From positions 106,001-170,000 of the forward strand of contig NZ_CP011387.1 of assembly GCF_001644565.1 (NCBI RefSeq): 64,000 bases of DNA, in the 5' to 3' direction. Position 1 is the stretch's first letter, and each line of letters begins with the position of its first letter. The stretch is from Deinococcus puniceus. Its GTDB lineage: Bacteria; Deinococcota; Deinococci; Deinococcales; Deinococcaceae. The notes under the pieces are model-generated. The model saw only the letters and a list, made by a program, of their open reading frames with translations, searched no databases and was not told the DNA's origin. Shown piece after piece: positions 53,989 through 64,000 of this stretch. The translations under genes and the position numbers were made by a program.

Positions 53989-54168
53989 TCAGCGGGGGTT
54001 GGGCAGTAAGGCTTTTGCCTCACTCAGCCGCTCTTTTTTCGGGCAGTTCATCCACTGGCTCGCCTGAGTCCAAATTAGGGTGTCGCTGGGGAACTGTTGC
54101 CACGCCGGAAGGCTGGGGTCAAGCAGGGTGTGTGGCCGGGCCAGCGGTTGCGGTGCAGACTCGCGCAT
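53989..54168 (-). CDS. Small protein of 59 residues, third gene of the HTH operon
   Basis: Too short for usual length cut-offs. Reverse strand ATG at 54168 to TGA at 53989: begins MRESAPQPLARPHTLLD, continues PAWQQFPSDTLIWTQASQ and ends with a charged helix NCPKKERLSEAKALL. The composition is protein-like and it lies 61 nt past the stop of the coiled-coil gene on the same strand. There is no alternative gene on the other strand. Function unknown; a phage-type or DNA-associated role is a guess. Confidence 0.45.
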   Translation of the reverse strand: MRESAPQPLARPHTLLDPSLPAWQQFPSDTLIWTQASQWMNCPKKERLSEAKALLPNPR

Positions 54169-54229
54169 AGGCCGCAGCCTGCGCCGAACGTGTCAGAGGG
54201 CCGTCAACCTGCTGTTGTACTTCTGCGGT

Positions 54230-54610
54230 TCAGCGCGTCTTCGGTTGCAGTACCAGCGCCTGAGTTTCCTTCACCACGCTCAGGCTCCGCAAGACGTCCT
54301 TGTCCAGATCTCCGGCTTGGGCCAGCGCCTCGGCCTTTTTGCGGTCAATTGTCGCCACTTCCAGCGCCGCCGCGTCTCCGAACACTTCCCGGAACCGTTC
54401 CACCGGATATTCCACCCGGCGCGAAATCTTCAGGCTGGCGCGGTACAGGTCAGTCTCGGCCTGCTCCCCCGTTTGCAGCGCCGCCTTGATCTGCACTCCC
54501 AGCGCTTCCTTTTCGGCTTCTAGCCCCAGCATGGTGTCGCGCAACATGGCGTAGCGCTCCAGCAGTTCGGCCAATGTGGGTTCTTGGGTGGGGTCGAGCG
54601 CGTCCATCAT
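54230..54610 (-). CDS. Coiled-coil hypothetical protein, Gp157-like shape
   Basis: 126 residues from the ATG pair at 54610. About residues 10-45 form a coiled coil (LAELLERYAMLRDTMLGLEAEKEALGVQIKAAL), followed by YRASLKISRRVEYPVERFREVFGD and IDRKKAEALAQAGDLDKDVLRSL. This layout resembles small phage nuclease-inhibitor or Gp157-type proteins, but similarity is only in shape. It starts 11 nt after the stop of the winged-helix gene and is followed by the 59-residue gene. Confidence 0.6.
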   Translation of the reverse strand: MMDALDPTQEPTLAELLERYAMLRDTMLGLEAEKEALGVQIKAALQTGEQAETDLYRASLKISRRVEYPVERFREVFGDAAALEVATIDRKKAEALAQAGDLDKDVLRSLSVVKETQALVLQPKTR

Positions 54611-54620
54611 GGGCTTCAGA

Positions 54621-54938
54621 TTACTGCGCCGGGTCAACCGGACTGGGTACGGGGGCCAAAAGCGCCAGCAGATCGCCCACGCTGCGGTGAGCCTCTAGGG
54701 GGTGGCGCAGGGCAAAAGCGGCGTTCACGGCGTAGCTGTTGCGGCGGCCCGTGCGTGTACGCGTCAGGGTTCCCGACTGCTCTAGGTCACGCACGATGCG
54801 CTGCACGGCCCGCTCGGTGATGCCCACTTCCAGCGCCACTTGCCGCAACGTCGCGTCGGGTTGACGTACCAGACACAGCAGCACATGTGTGTGGTTGGTC
54901 AGAAACGTCCAGTGGCTGGGGGGCGGGGTGAGGGTCAT
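54621..54938 (-). CDS. Winged-helix transcriptional regulator
   Basis: 105 residues from MTLTPPPSHW. SHWTFLTNHTHVLLCLVRQPDATLRQVALEVGITERAVQRIVRDLEQSGTLTRTRTGRRNSYAVN (about 8-72) is a clear MarR/DeoR-like winged helix of the small type found in archaea and Deinococcus-Thermus (HTH with ITERAVQRIV recognition helix). It heads a three-gene reverse-strand unit with the coiled-coil and 59-residue genes. Confidence 0.8.
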   Translation of the reverse strand: MTLTPPPSHWTFLTNHTHVLLCLVRQPDATLRQVALEVGITERAVQRIVRDLEQSGTLTRTRTGRRNSYAVNAAFALRHPLEAHRSVGDLLALLAPVPSPVDPAQ

Positions 54939-55104
54939 GGGTGGGGGCAACTAGGGTTCAGTCTAACTGGCCTCATTGCCATTGTTTCACCCCTCCTCCC
55001 TCAAGTCTGGACGAAGTACAAAATACGATATCCAATACGCGACAACTTTTTCGCTAGTATGAACGCAGGCAAGTCGCCCACTTCGTACCTAAGGAGATTC
55101 CCCC

Positions 55105-56613
55105 GTGCCTATTTCAGACGTAACTCAATCGCCCGCCCAACCTGTCGCCCAGCCTGCTTCCAGCCCCGCCCTCATTCCCATCGCCATTGCTCACGGCGAC
55201 GGCATCGGCCCCGAAATCATGGCCGCCACCCTGCGAATTCTGCTGGCGGCAGGCGCACGCATAGACCCGCACGAGGTGGCGGTGGGGCAACAGGTGTACC
55301 TCGGCGGCGTGTCTTCGGGCGTGGCCCCCGATGCTTGGGAGACTCTGCGGCGGACTGGAGTGCTGCTGAAAGGCCCGATTACTACGCCACAAGGCGGCGG
55401 CTACAAAAGCGTGAACGTGACGCTCCGCAAGGCACTGGGCCTGTATGCCAACGTGCGGCCTGCACGGGCCTACGCGCCCTTCGTCGCCACCCACCATCCG
55501 GCGATGGACTTGGTGATCGTGCGTGAAAACGAAGAAGACCTGTACGCCGGAATCGAGCACCGCCAGACCGACGAGGTGTACCAGTGCCTGAAACTCGTGA
55601 CCCGCGACGGCTGCGAGCGGGTGGTGCGCTACGCCTTCGAATATGCCCGCGCACACGGACGGCGCAAGGTCACGGCCATGACCAAAGACAACATCATGAA
55701 GCTCACCGACGGCCTGTTTCACCGGGTCTTCGATGAAGTGGCCGCCGAGTATCCTGACCTGCAAGCCGATCATATGATCGTGGACATCGGCGCGGCCCGC
55801 CTCGGCGCACGCCCTGAAACCTTCGACGTGATCGTGACCCTGAACCTGTACGGCGACATCCTGTCCGACATCGCCTCGGAAGTGTCGGGGTCGGTGGGAC
55901 TGGGCGGCAGCGCCAATATCGGGGCGTCGGTGGCGATGTTCGAGGCGGTTCACGGCAGCGCGCCCGATCTGGCGGGCCAAGACAAGGCCAATCCCAGCGG
56001 CCTGCTGAACGCGGCGGCCCTGATGCTGACCCATATCGGGCAGGGCGAGGTGGCCCAGCGGATTCAGAATGCGTGGCTGTGTGCGCTGGAAGACGGCTTT
56101 CATACGGGTGACGTGGCGGGGCCGCACACCCTTCAGCACGTGGGCACGCAGGCCTTTGCCGACGCCGTGATCGAGCGCTTGGGCCGTCTGCCTCAGCACC
56201 TCCCCGCCGTGAGTGGCTTGGGCAATGCTCCGGCCATCCGTGTGCAGGTCAAGGCCCGCCCCCGCGCCGTCAAGCAGTTGGTGGGCACCGATGTATTTCT
56301 GGAATGGTGGGCGGCAGACCGCAATCCTGAAGTGTTGGGCCAGCAGCTACAGGGCGCGGCGGGAGAAGGCTGGCGGCTCGACATGATCTCCAACCGGGGC
56401 GTAAAAGTGTGGCCGCAGGGCCTGCCCGAAACTACCTGTGCCGATCACTGGCGTTGCCGGTTCATGTGGCAAGACCCGGCGCAACCGGTGGGCCACGCCG
56501 ATGTGCTGGCGCTGCTGGCGCGGGTGTCGGCGGTAGGACTGGATTTCGTGAAGACCGAACACCTGTACACCTTTGACGGTCAGGCGGGATACACGGCGGG
56601 GCAGGGGCAATAG
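55105..56613 (+). CDS. icd: Isocitrate dehydrogenase, Thermus-type (NADP)
   Basis: 502 residues. Isopropylmalate/isocitrate dehydrogenase fold: AHGDGIGPEIMAATLRIL (about 29-46), GPITTPQGGGYKSVNVTLRKALGLYANVRP (isocitrate site, Ser-Asn), DLVIVRENEEDLYAGIEHR, TAMTKDNIMKLTDGLF and VTLNLYGDILSDIASEVSGSVGLGGSANIG. It carries a 140-residue C-terminal extension (about 360-502), as in T. thermophilus IDH. GTG start after AAGGAG. The -10 region TTTTTCGCTAGTATG lies about 60 nt upstream. Confidence 0.92.
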   Translation: MPISDVTQSPAQPVAQPASSPALIPIAIAHGDGIGPEIMAATLRILLAAGARIDPHEVAVGQQVYLGGVSSGVAPDAWETLRRTGVLLKGPITTPQGGGYKSVNVTLRKALGLYANVRPARAYAPFVATHHPAMDLVIVRENEEDLYAGIEHRQTDEVYQCLKLVTRDGCERVVRYAFEYARAHGRRKVTAMTKDNIMKLTDGLFHRVFDEVAAEYPDLQADHMIVDIGAARLGARPETFDVIVTLNLYGDILSDIASEVSGSVGLGGSANIGASVAMFEAVHGSAPDLAGQDKANPSGLLNAAALMLTHIGQGEVAQRIQNAWLCALEDGFHTGDVAGPHTLQHVGTQAFADAVIERLGRLPQHLPAVSGLGNAPAIRVQVKARPRAVKQLVGTDVFLEWWAADRNPEVLGQQLQGAAGEGWRLDMISNRGVKVWPQGLPETTCADHWRCRFMWQDPAQPVGHADVLALLARVSAVGLDFVKTEHLYTFDGQAGYTAGQGQ

Positions 56614-56702
56614 CCTGACCTTCCCTGACCTAACCAGCCGGATGCCAGACAACTGAGCAGTGGGGGGGCAGGTTCTCCGGCCTGACGTTCTAGGATGGCC
56701 GG

Positions 56703-57476
56703 GTGAGTGACCTGCCCGTTCCGCTGCCTGCTGTGTTGCCTGATGCGCTGCCGCCCACCGCCCCTTCCACCGATCCCCCCAGCGAACTGGAGCGCCGCAT
56801 CGTGGACGCCGTGCGCCGGGGGGCCAGCATGGAAGACATCGCGGCCCTCAAAAACGCCGACGTGCAGACGCCGGAAGCGGCGATTCAGGCCCTTAAGGAC
56901 GGCAACGCCCGCTTTTTTTCGGGGCAGGGCGGCAACCCGGACGTGGGGGCCAACCAGCGCCGCGCCCAGATCATGCGCCAGACGCCTTACGCGGCCATTT
57001 TGGCGTGCAGCGACAGCCGTGTACCTGTAGAACTGGTCTTCGATCAGGGCCTCGGGCAACTGTTCGTAGTGCGTGTGGCGGGCAACGTGGTGGGTGAATC
57101 GGGGCTGGGCACGCTGGAATACGCCATCAAGCATCTGGATATTCAGCTGATCATGGTGCTGGGCCACGAGGGCTGCGGCGCGGTGGCGGCGGCCCTGCTT
57201 CCCCCCGAAGTGGTGGCGCAGGAACCCGAACACTTGCGGAAACTGATCGAGAAAATCCAGCCCTGCGTGACCAATATGCCGCCCATCCGCGACAAGAAAG
57301 CCCGGATGCGTGAAGCCGTCCTGAACAACGTGCGCCATCAGGCCCATGTGCTGCGGCAGACGCCTTACGTGGCCGCCTCGGAAAAGTCAGGCCGAATCCG
57401 CGTGATCGGCGCGTTCTACGAAATCGGCTCCGGCGCAGTGGACTTCTTGACCGAAGAAGAAGACTTGCGGGTGTGA
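56703..57476 (+). CDS. Beta-class carbonic anhydrase
   Basis: 257 residues, GTG start. Zinc ligands in [18 protein letters not shown] (Cys plus Asp-Arg dyad, about 98-115) and [14 protein letters not shown] (His and Cys). The Pro-rich N-terminus (about 5-28) may be disordered. Interconverts CO2 and bicarbonate. TAGGAT (56691-56696) ends 6 nt before the GTG, so leaderless. The stop overlaps the following GTG (57473-57476). Confidence 0.93.
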   Translation: MSDLPVPLPAVLPDALPPTAPSTDPPSELERRIVDAVRRGASMEDIAALKNADVQTPEAAIQALKDGNARFFSGQGGNPDVGANQRRAQIMRQTPYAAILACSDSRVPVELVFDQGLGQLFVVRVAGNVVGESGLGTLEYAIKHLDIQLIMVLGHEGCGAVAAALLPPEVVAQEPEHLRKLIEKIQPCVTNMPPIRDKKARMREAVLNNVRHQAHVLRQTPYVAASEKSGRIRVIGAFYEIGSGAVDFLTEEEDLRV

Positions 57477-57856
57477 ACGAACCCGAATTGACATTGGCCT
57501 TACGACTTGAACGCCTGAACCAGTTTATTGATCGTCTTGGCGCGGTTATTTCGGACGACATCAAAGTGCGTGTAGAGGTCGATTCGGTAATCGTTCAGCA
57601 CCAATCGGCATATAGCCAGATGTTTTTTATAGCGAATGGGGCTGAAAAAGACATGGCACTCAGAATTTTGGATCAGATTCAGGTGCTTTACGCCGATCTC
57701 AACTCCGAGTACTGGCCGCAGCTTGGGCAGGCGCGACTGGAATACCGAGTTGTGTCTACCGCCGATGGCCTAGAGCTGGAATTCAGACTGCCCCAACCTC
57801 TTCGCTCTGCCCTAAACAGCAAAAACCCCCCGAACTGGGGGGCATTTACCTTCTGA
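57473..57856 (+). CDS. Hypothetical protein downstream of carbonic anhydrase
   Basis: 127 residues, GTG start overlapping the carbonic anhydrase stop. The first 60 residues contain [16 protein letters not shown] and [24 protein letters not shown], a compact alpha-beta shape; I do not recognise the family. The final residues (about 115-127) are encoded by the rpmF terminator in the opposite strand (57821-57842), so the true protein end may be constrained or recent. Codons are less GC-rich than neighbours. Confidence 0.6.
   Translation: MNEPELTLALRLERLNQFIDRLGAVISDDIKVRVEVDSVIVQHQSAYSQMFFIANGAEKDMALRILDQIQVLYADLNSEYWPQLGQARLEYRVVSTADGLELEFRLPQPLRSALNSKNPPNWGAFTF
57821..57842 (-). terminator. 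rpmF terminator inside the convergent gene
   Basis: On the reverse strand CCCCCC (57842-57837), loop AGTTC, GGGGGG (57831-57826), then TTTTT (57825-57821): a clean Rho-independent terminator 24 nt past the rpmF stop. It lies in the last codons of the convergent gene at 57473-57856. Confidence 0.85.
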
Positions 57857-57865
57857 AATCTGACC

Positions 57866-58048
<183 letters not shown>

Positions 58049-58240
58049 GTTGGATTCTCCTTGTGCCGCTCGGCGTTTCCCGCCGGGGCGCGCTCTGCCC
58101 GCCGGGGTGTTTTCGTGCTGGTGTGCCGGAGGGCGCGGCCAACATCGGGCGGAAGAGACAACAGGCGGGAGTATAGCACGCCGCGCCGGGTGGGGGTTTG
58201 GGGTACAGAGCAGCATTGGCGGTTAGCTACAGTGCGGAGC

Positions 58241-58888
58241 GTGCATGAACTGATTCCGCCCGTCACACTGGCCCTCGGCCTGAGGCTGCTGGATTTGCTG
58301 GGCATCTTGGCGTTCAGCATGTCGGGGGCGCTGTTGGGCGTCCGCAAACGCTTCGACTTGTTCGGCGTGGTGGTGCTGGGCTGCGTCACGGCGGTGGGCG
58401 GCGGGGCCATCCGGGACACCCTCACCGGCCAAACGCCGCCCCTCTTTCTGAGAGACGAAACCTACCTGTGGGTGGCCCTTGCCGGGGCAGGTTTGGCCTT
58501 CGCCTTCGGAGAACGGCTGGCCCGCTTCGAGCGCACCCTCAGCATTTTCGACACGGTGGGGCTGGCATTGTTCGCCGCGTCGGGTGCCATCGGGGCCATC
58601 AATTTTGGGCTGGGGCCGTTGGGTGTCGTGTTCGTGGGCATGCTCAGTGGCGTTGGCGGCGGCATTATCCGCGACCTGATCGCCAACGAGGTGCCGGAAG
58701 TCATGTACCGCCGCGACCAGTTGTATGCCACGGCTGCGGCTTTGGGGGCGTTGGCGGTGTTGCTGCTGTATCCGTACGTCACGCCGTTTCAGGCACAGTT
58801 GGCGGGGGCGTTGGTGGTCATTGCGCTGCGCTGGGTGTCGCGGCGGGGGTGGGTGCAACTTCCGGTTCGGCGGTTGCCGGGGGGGTAG
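58241..58888 (+). CDS. UPF0126/TRIC-type membrane protein
   Basis: 215 residues from GTG at 58241. Two related three-helix repeats, each containing a glycine-rich GGG..RD motif: AVGGGAIRDTLTG (about 53-65) and GVGGGIIRDLIAN (about 138-150), the hallmark of UPF0126/TRIC cation channels. Total of six to seven hydrophobic helices. TACAGT (58228-58233) ends 7 nt before the GTG. The transported ion is unknown. Confidence 0.87.
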   Translation: MHELIPPVTLALGLRLLDLLGILAFSMSGALLGVRKRFDLFGVVVLGCVTAVGGGAIRDTLTGQTPPLFLRDETYLWVALAGAGLAFAFGERLARFERTLSIFDTVGLALFAASGAIGAINFGLGPLGVVFVGMLSGVGGGIIRDLIANEVPEVMYRRDQLYATAAALGALAVLLLYPYVTPFQAQLAGALVVIALRWVSRRGWVQLPVRRLPGG

Positions 58889-59156
58889 GGGTTGGGCTTG
58901 CTGCTCGGTTTTTTTGAGTTTGAAACAGGGTTTCTGGCTTTCTCCCGCGTTGGATTCCCCCACCCCCAAAGGGTGCAGGGGAGTTGTCGCTCCGCTGAGG
59001 AGGATTGATCTTGTCGCCTCCACACTCGGCTGAATCGTTCACCTGAAGTGGAACTGCCAGTCGTTCCTAAGCTGGAATTGGCCCGCCCACTGCGTGGACG
59101 ACGGCCTCACACGGAATTGGCCGGGGACGATGTGGGGTGGCGGTGAGTGGTTTTAG

Positions 59157-59232
59157 CTCCTCACTCTTGAGGGGGGGAGGTTGGGACTCGAAGAGCTGCG
59201 CTAGCAGAGGGGGTGAGTGAGCTTTAGCGATT
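59157..59232 (-). repeat. CT-rich intergenic repeat, copy C (interrupted)
   Basis: Same family as 9477-9527 and 39361-39411 in inverse form, but with about 20 extra bases (ctcgaagagctgcgctagca) in the middle. The gap 58889-59299 also holds other A/G-rich intergenic repeat-like sequence and the photolyase promoter; no gene seen. Confidence 0.6.
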
Positions 59233-59299
59233 GCCCTACACCCCATCCCAGCACCATTCCCTACCATTCTTCCCACCTCCTACGCGGCACAATCGGCGC

Positions 59300-60652
59300 A
59301 TGATTCATGAGTCACGGGTGCAACTGCTGCGGGTGGGAATGCCGGACAGCAAAGGCAGTTTTGTGCTGCTGTGGGTGCAGGCCAGCGTGCGCGTCACCGA
59401 CAATCACGCGCTGGAATACGCGGTTCGAGAGGCTAACCGACTTGGGTTGCCCCTTGCCGCCGTGTTCGGTCTCACGCCCAGTTTTCCGGAGGCCAACGCC
59501 CGCCATTACCAGTTTTTGCTGGAAGGCTTGCGCGATCTCTCGGCGGGCTTGGCGGCACGCGGGATTCCCTTCAGCGTGCGCCTCGGCTCTCCGCCCGATG
59601 TGGTGCTGGCGGCCTCTAAGGGCGCGGCGGTGGTGATCACAGACCGGGGGTATCTGCGGATTCAGCGGCAGTGGCGGGAGGATTTGGCCGTGCGCCTCGG
59701 CGTGCCACTCGTGCAGGTGGAATCTGAAGCCCTGATTCCTGTGCAGACCACCAGCCCCAAGCAGGAATACGCCGCCCGCACCATTCGGCCCAAGATTCAC
59801 CGCCTCTGGCACGACTATTTTGTGCCGCTGGAACCGCATGAGCTGAAGCGGCAGGGGCAAGACTGGCCCACCGATCTCGATTTGCCCCAACTAGATGTCT
59901 CTGCTCCCTCGGCCACCGTCAAGACCCTGCCGCTGGATTTCAGCGTGCCACCGGGCCGGGAAGCGGGTGGAGAAGTGGCCGCCCTTGCCCGCCTGAGTGC
60001 CTTCGTGGGCCAGCAACTTGCCGGGTACGCCGACACCCGCAACGATCCCACGCAGGACGGCAGCAGCCGCCTCAGCGCCTTTCTGCATTACGGTCAACTC
60101 TCGCCCCTGACGGCTGCGCTGGCCGCCCGCGAACACGGCGGGCCGGGGGCCGACACCTTTTTGGAAGAACTGATCGTGCGGCGCGAACTGAGTTTCAACC
60201 TCTGCCAGTACAACCCGCACTACGACACCTACGACGGTGTGCCCGATTGGGCGCGGAAAACGCTGGAAGAACACGCCGGAGACAAGCGCGAAGCCCTGTA
60301 TACCCGCGAGCAGCTTGACCGCGCCGAAACGCACGATCCCTACTGGAACGCCTCGCAAAACGAGATGGTCAGAACCGGGCGGATGCACAACTACATGCGG
60401 ATGTATTGGGGCAAAAAAGTGCTGGAATGGACAGAAACGCCGCGTGAGGCGCACGCCCACCTGATCGCCCTCAACAACCGCTACGAGCAAGATGGCCGCA
60501 ACGCCAACAGTTTCGCGGGCATCAGTTGGGTGTTTGGGCTGCATGACCGTCCGTGGACACGCCGCCCAATTTTTGGCACGGTGCGCTACATGAATGCGGG
60601 GGGATTGAAGCGCAAATTTGACATAGAGACTTATGCGCGGCGGTGGGCTTAG
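59300..60652 (+). CDS. Class II CPD photolyase
   Basis: 450 residues from [11 protein letters not shown]-terminal antenna domain (about 20-150, [20 protein letters not shown]) and C-terminal FAD domain with [50 protein letters not shown] and [31 protein letters not shown], all specific to class II photolyases. Repairs cyclobutane pyrimidine dimers with light. CACAAT ends 6 nt before the ATG. D. radiodurans itself is known to lack photolyase. Confidence 0.93.
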   Translation: MIHESRVQLLRVGMPDSKGSFVLLWVQASVRVTDNHALEYAVREANRLGLPLAAVFGLTPSFPEANARHYQFLLEGLRDLSAGLAARGIPFSVRLGSPPDVVLAASKGAAVVITDRGYLRIQRQWREDLAVRLGVPLVQVESEALIPVQTTSPKQEYAARTIRPKIHRLWHDYFVPLEPHELKRQGQDWPTDLDLPQLDVSAPSATVKTLPLDFSVPPGREAGGEVAALARLSAFVGQQLAGYADTRNDPTQDGSSRLSAFLHYGQLSPLTAALAAREHGGPGADTFLEELIVRRELSFNLCQYNPHYDTYDGVPDWARKTLEEHAGDKREALYTREQLDRAETHDPYWNASQNEMVRTGRMHNYMRMYWGKKVLEWTETPREAHAHLIALNNRYEQDGRNANSFAGISWVFGLHDRPWTRRPIFGTVRYMNAGGLKRKFDIETYARRWA

Positions 60653-60714
60653 GGAGGCAACGGGGGGGTTCGCCCGTCAACTCAACTCTCCAAGTGCGTT
60701 ACCCTAGCCCCCTG

Positions 60715-61392
60715 ATGACGCCGGAGCGATACCAAAAAATCATGCGGGTGTTGGGCAAGCGCCAGCCCACGCTCAGTGTCCTGATGGACGAAGTGAACAA
60801 GCCCCACAATTTCAGCGCCATCCTGCGAACCTGCGATGCGGTGGGCGTGCAGACCGCCCACGCCGTGCCGCCCAAAAGTGGCGAGATGCCCAGTTTCGGC
60901 TCTAGCGCCTACGAGGCCACATCGGGCAGCGCCCACAAATGGGTGAGGGTGCAGCCACACACCGACGCCGTGAGTGCCGTGCGCGAGTTGCAGGCGCAGG
61001 GCGTACAGGTCTTGGCGACCCACCTCAGCCAGCGCAGCGTGGACTACCGCACCCCCGATTACACCCGCCCCACCTGCGTGCTGTTGGGTGCAGAAAAATG
61101 GGGCGTGTCCGATGCAGCGGCGGAGGCGGCAGACGGCAACATCATCATCCCGATGTTTGGCATGGTGCAAAGCCTGAACGTGTCCGTTGCAGCGGCCACC
61201 ATTCTGTTTGAAGCCCAGCGCCAACGCCTGAGCGCCGGAATGTACGACACGCCCCAACTCGCGCCGGATGACTTGGCCCGGATTGCCTTCGAATGGGGCT
61301 ACCCCGACTTGGCGGCGGGCTACCGCGAACGCGGCGAGGAGTATCCGGCTCTGAACGAGGATGGCCAGTTTGCGCGGCCTGAAGAGGCGTAA
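60715..61392 (+). CDS. trmH: tRNA (guanosine-18-2'-O)-methyltransferase TrmH
   Basis: 225 residues from [15 protein letters not shown] fold with motif 2 [28 protein letters not shown] and motif 3 [20 protein letters not shown]; the N-terminal [18 protein letters not shown] holds the catalytic Arg region. Modifies G18 in the D-loop of tRNAs. TACCCT lies 9 nt before the ATG, giving a very short leader. The frame extends upstream to 60643 but that part overlaps the photolyase end. Confidence 0.92.
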   Translation: MTPERYQKIMRVLGKRQPTLSVLMDEVNKPHNFSAILRTCDAVGVQTAHAVPPKSGEMPSFGSSAYEATSGSAHKWVRVQPHTDAVSAVRELQAQGVQVLATHLSQRSVDYRTPDYTRPTCVLLGAEKWGVSDAAAEAADGNIIIPMFGMVQSLNVSVAAATILFEAQRQRLSAGMYDTPQLAPDDLARIAFEWGYPDLAAGYRERGEEYPALNEDGQFARPEEA

Positions 61393-61438
61393 GACCAGCC
61401 TTCTGCCCTCCCCCTAGACTCCTGACCGCCCCCTGAGG

Positions 61439-61453
61439 GTGTAACAGTTACAC
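61439..61453. promoter_or_regulatory. Palindrome overlapping the apgM -10 box
   Basis: GTGTAA-cag-TTACAC, 6-bp perfect arms. It overlaps the -10 box TACACT (61449-61454), so binding would block transcription. Confidence 0.45.
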
Positions 61454-61461
61454 TTTCTGGC

Positions 61462-62694
<1,233 letters not shown>

Positions 62695-62717
62695 AAAACG
62701 GTAAGTAGGCAGTGGTG

Positions 62718-62764
62718 AGTGGGTGAAGGGCTTGGAACTTTGCGGTTCTGGCCCTTCGCCCACT
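62718..62764. terminator. Bidirectional terminator between apgM and hemW
   Basis: 14-bp stem with one T-G pair (62718-62731 with 62751-62764), inner gaac/gttc, followed by ttttt. It begins in the same agtggtgagtgg motif seen at 14025-14035 and near 48134-48160. Confidence 0.8.
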
Positions 62765-62792
62765 TTTTGATACAGGTTGGAGCTTCCTGATC

Positions 62793-63938
62793 TCACCCTT
62801 CCAAAAAGTCCGTAATCACCTTGTTCAGCGCCCACCAGCCCTGCGGCGTGGCCCGCAACGTGTCGCCCTCCAAAGCCAGTAAACCCCGCGCTAGGTTGGC
62901 CTTGATCGGTTTGGCGTATCGTCCGGCCACGTCCAGTCCGCTGCGCTGCGTCAAGTCGCTCAGGCTGATGCCCCGCTGCACGCGCAGGCCCATGAACAGG
63001 GCGTCGGTGACGTATTCCTCGGCATCTATGGGTTGCGCCTTACCCTCTGCGCCTGTTAGCCATTCGTGCAGGTGAAGGTTGGTGCGGCGTTGGCCTAACA
63101 ATTCTGCCTCACCTGCCGCTGGGTAGTGGCCCGCCGCTCCCGGCCCCAAACCCAGATAAAAACGGTTGCCCCAGTACGCCAGATTGTGCCGCGACTGTTG
63201 ACCGGACCGCGCATAGTTGCTGATCTCATACCGGTCAAAACCGTGTGCGGTCAGCAACTCTTCGGTACGCTCGAAGCCTGCGCGTTCGTCGTCTTCCTCT
63301 ACCGTTACGCCCCGGCGGGCAAACTCGGTGCCGGGTTCGATGGTCAGGGTGTACGCGCTGATATGACCCACGCCCAGCGCCACCAGTCCGGCAATATCGG
63401 CCTCTAACGGCTGCCCCGGCACGGCGGTAATCAGGTCGCCGCTGACCCGGAATCCGGCGTCTATCAGCGTGGTCACGGCGGCTCTGGCCTGCGCTGAATC
63501 GTGCGTGCGGCCCAAAAATTTCAGCGTGGCGTCATCCAAACTCTGCACGCCCACCGACGCCCGGTCTATGCCCAGCCCGCGCCACAGGGCTGCCCGCTCG
63601 GGGTTCACGGTGCCCGGATTGATTTCCAGCGTGTTCTCCACCCTGCCCCAGCCCAGATGCCGCCGCACGCTGCCCACCAGCGCTGTAATTTCTGCGTCAC
63701 GCAAAAAACTAGGCGTGCCGCCGCCCAGATACACGGTATCTAAATCAACGTCATAGCGGGCTGCCAACTCCGCCGCCTCGGTTTCTACCCGCTCCAGATA
63801 GGCCTCTACCAGCCCCGCCCGCCGCGTCAGCACATGAAAATCGCAGTAGGGGCAGATGCTGGGGCAAAACGGCACATGCACATAGAGGTGCCGAATCGTG
63901 GAATCGAGCGTGGGGGAGGAGACAGCCGGGAAACTCAC
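62793..63938 (-). CDS. hemW: HemW-type radical SAM protein
   Basis: 381 residues, GTG start. Radical SAM cluster [11 protein letters not shown] (CxxxCxxC, about 28-38), [28 protein letters not shown] and [21 protein letters not shown]. The C-terminal helical domain (about 300-380) fits HemW, a heme-chaperone once annotated as oxygen-independent coproporphyrinogen oxidase. TACACT (63945-63950, reverse strand) ends 6 nt before the GTG. The final 62 bases of the window hold no supported gene. Confidence 0.9.
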   Translation of the reverse strand: MSFPAVSSPTLDSTIRHLYVHVPFCPSICPYCDFHVLTRRAGLVEAYLERVETEAAELAARYDVDLDTVYLGGGTPSFLRDAEITALVGSVRRHLGWGRVENTLEINPGTVNPERAALWRGLGIDRASVGVQSLDDATLKFLGRTHDSAQARAAVTTLIDAGFRVSGDLITAVPGQPLEADIAGLVALGVGHISAYTLTIEPGTEFARRGVTVEEDDERAGFERTEELLTAHGFDRYEISNYARSGQQSRHNLAYWGNRFYLGLGPGAAGHYPAAGEAELLGQRRTNLHLHEWLTGAEGKAQPIDAEEYVTDALFMGLRVQRGISLSDLTQRSGLDVAGRYAKPIKANLARGLLALEGDTLRATPQGWWALNKVITDFLEG

Positions 63939-64000
63939 CTCAGAAGTGTAGGTGCAGCGGGCGGGGGAGAGGTGGGCCGGGATTGCTTTTAGCGGCCATG

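Noticed and set aside
63998..64000. ATG at the window end as the start of a gene
   Set aside because: No downstream sequence is available to support it.

Overview
This window is GC-rich chromosomal DNA from a Deinococcus-type bacterium. The evidence is a bacillithiol disulfide reductase, a MurE-type ligase, a DrRRA-like response regulator, archaeal-type phosphoglycerate mutase, a glmS ribozyme, and many genes whose -10 box ends 6-7 nt before the start codon (leaderless mRNAs, known to be common in Deinococcus). The parA-parB-rsmG-mnmG block with parS-like sites places it close to the replication origin. I see no rRNA, CRISPR array or prophage. The only complete mobile element is an IS630-type insertion sequence. 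About 60 protein genes and one tRNA are supported.

Layout: 1-2945, start of fumC, bacillithiol reductase, VanW-family surface protein. 3027-7739, segregation and tRNA/rRNA-modification block (parB, parA, rsmG, a LAGLIDADG-like gene, twin parS sites, mnmG). 7836-14015, class V aminotransferase, then a branched-chain-type 2-oxoacid dehydrogenase cluster (E1 alpha, E1 beta, a small membrane protein, E2) behind a TetR-type operator; its E3 (lpd) lies far away at 45334-46749. 14131-18203, SDR, transketolase, pyridoxal kinase. 18223-19398, IS630 element inserted in the pdxY promoter. 19409-24605, peptidoglycan-binding protein, regulators, acyl-CoA dehydrogenase, GNAT. 24684-28613, glmS with its ribozyme, divergent from an FmdB-like gene and an HtrA protease. 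28700-32054, two deoxynucleoside kinases, an orphan gene, murE. 32092-36410, an operon of four exported proteins (DUF3160, CapA-like, two small secreted proteins). 36450-38411, MOSC, YqhA, TrmK. 38420-38707, two tandem promoter-terminator mini-units that look like duplicated small RNA genes. 38739-45041, acetyltransferases, PepF, a frameshifted lipoprotein gene and a MITE-like element. 45168-48658, tRNA-Arg, lpd, coaBC, argR. 48719-52885, two-component system, cyclase, small genes. 52882-54938, UbiA prenyltransferase, a repeat element and a three-gene HTH operon. 55105-63938, isocitrate dehydrogenase, carbonic anhydrase, rpmF, UPF0126 channel, class II photolyase, TrmH, ApgM, HemW.

Points most worth attention: the tandem minimal transcription units at 38420-38707; the glmS ribozyme with compensatory changes; the IS630 transposase with an A7 frameshift site, landing between the -10 box and upstream region of pdxY; a one-base frameshift that splits a lipoprotein gene; a complete 124-bp MITE-like element; and several dispersed intergenic repeat families. 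All functions are read from sequence by eye without database searches.
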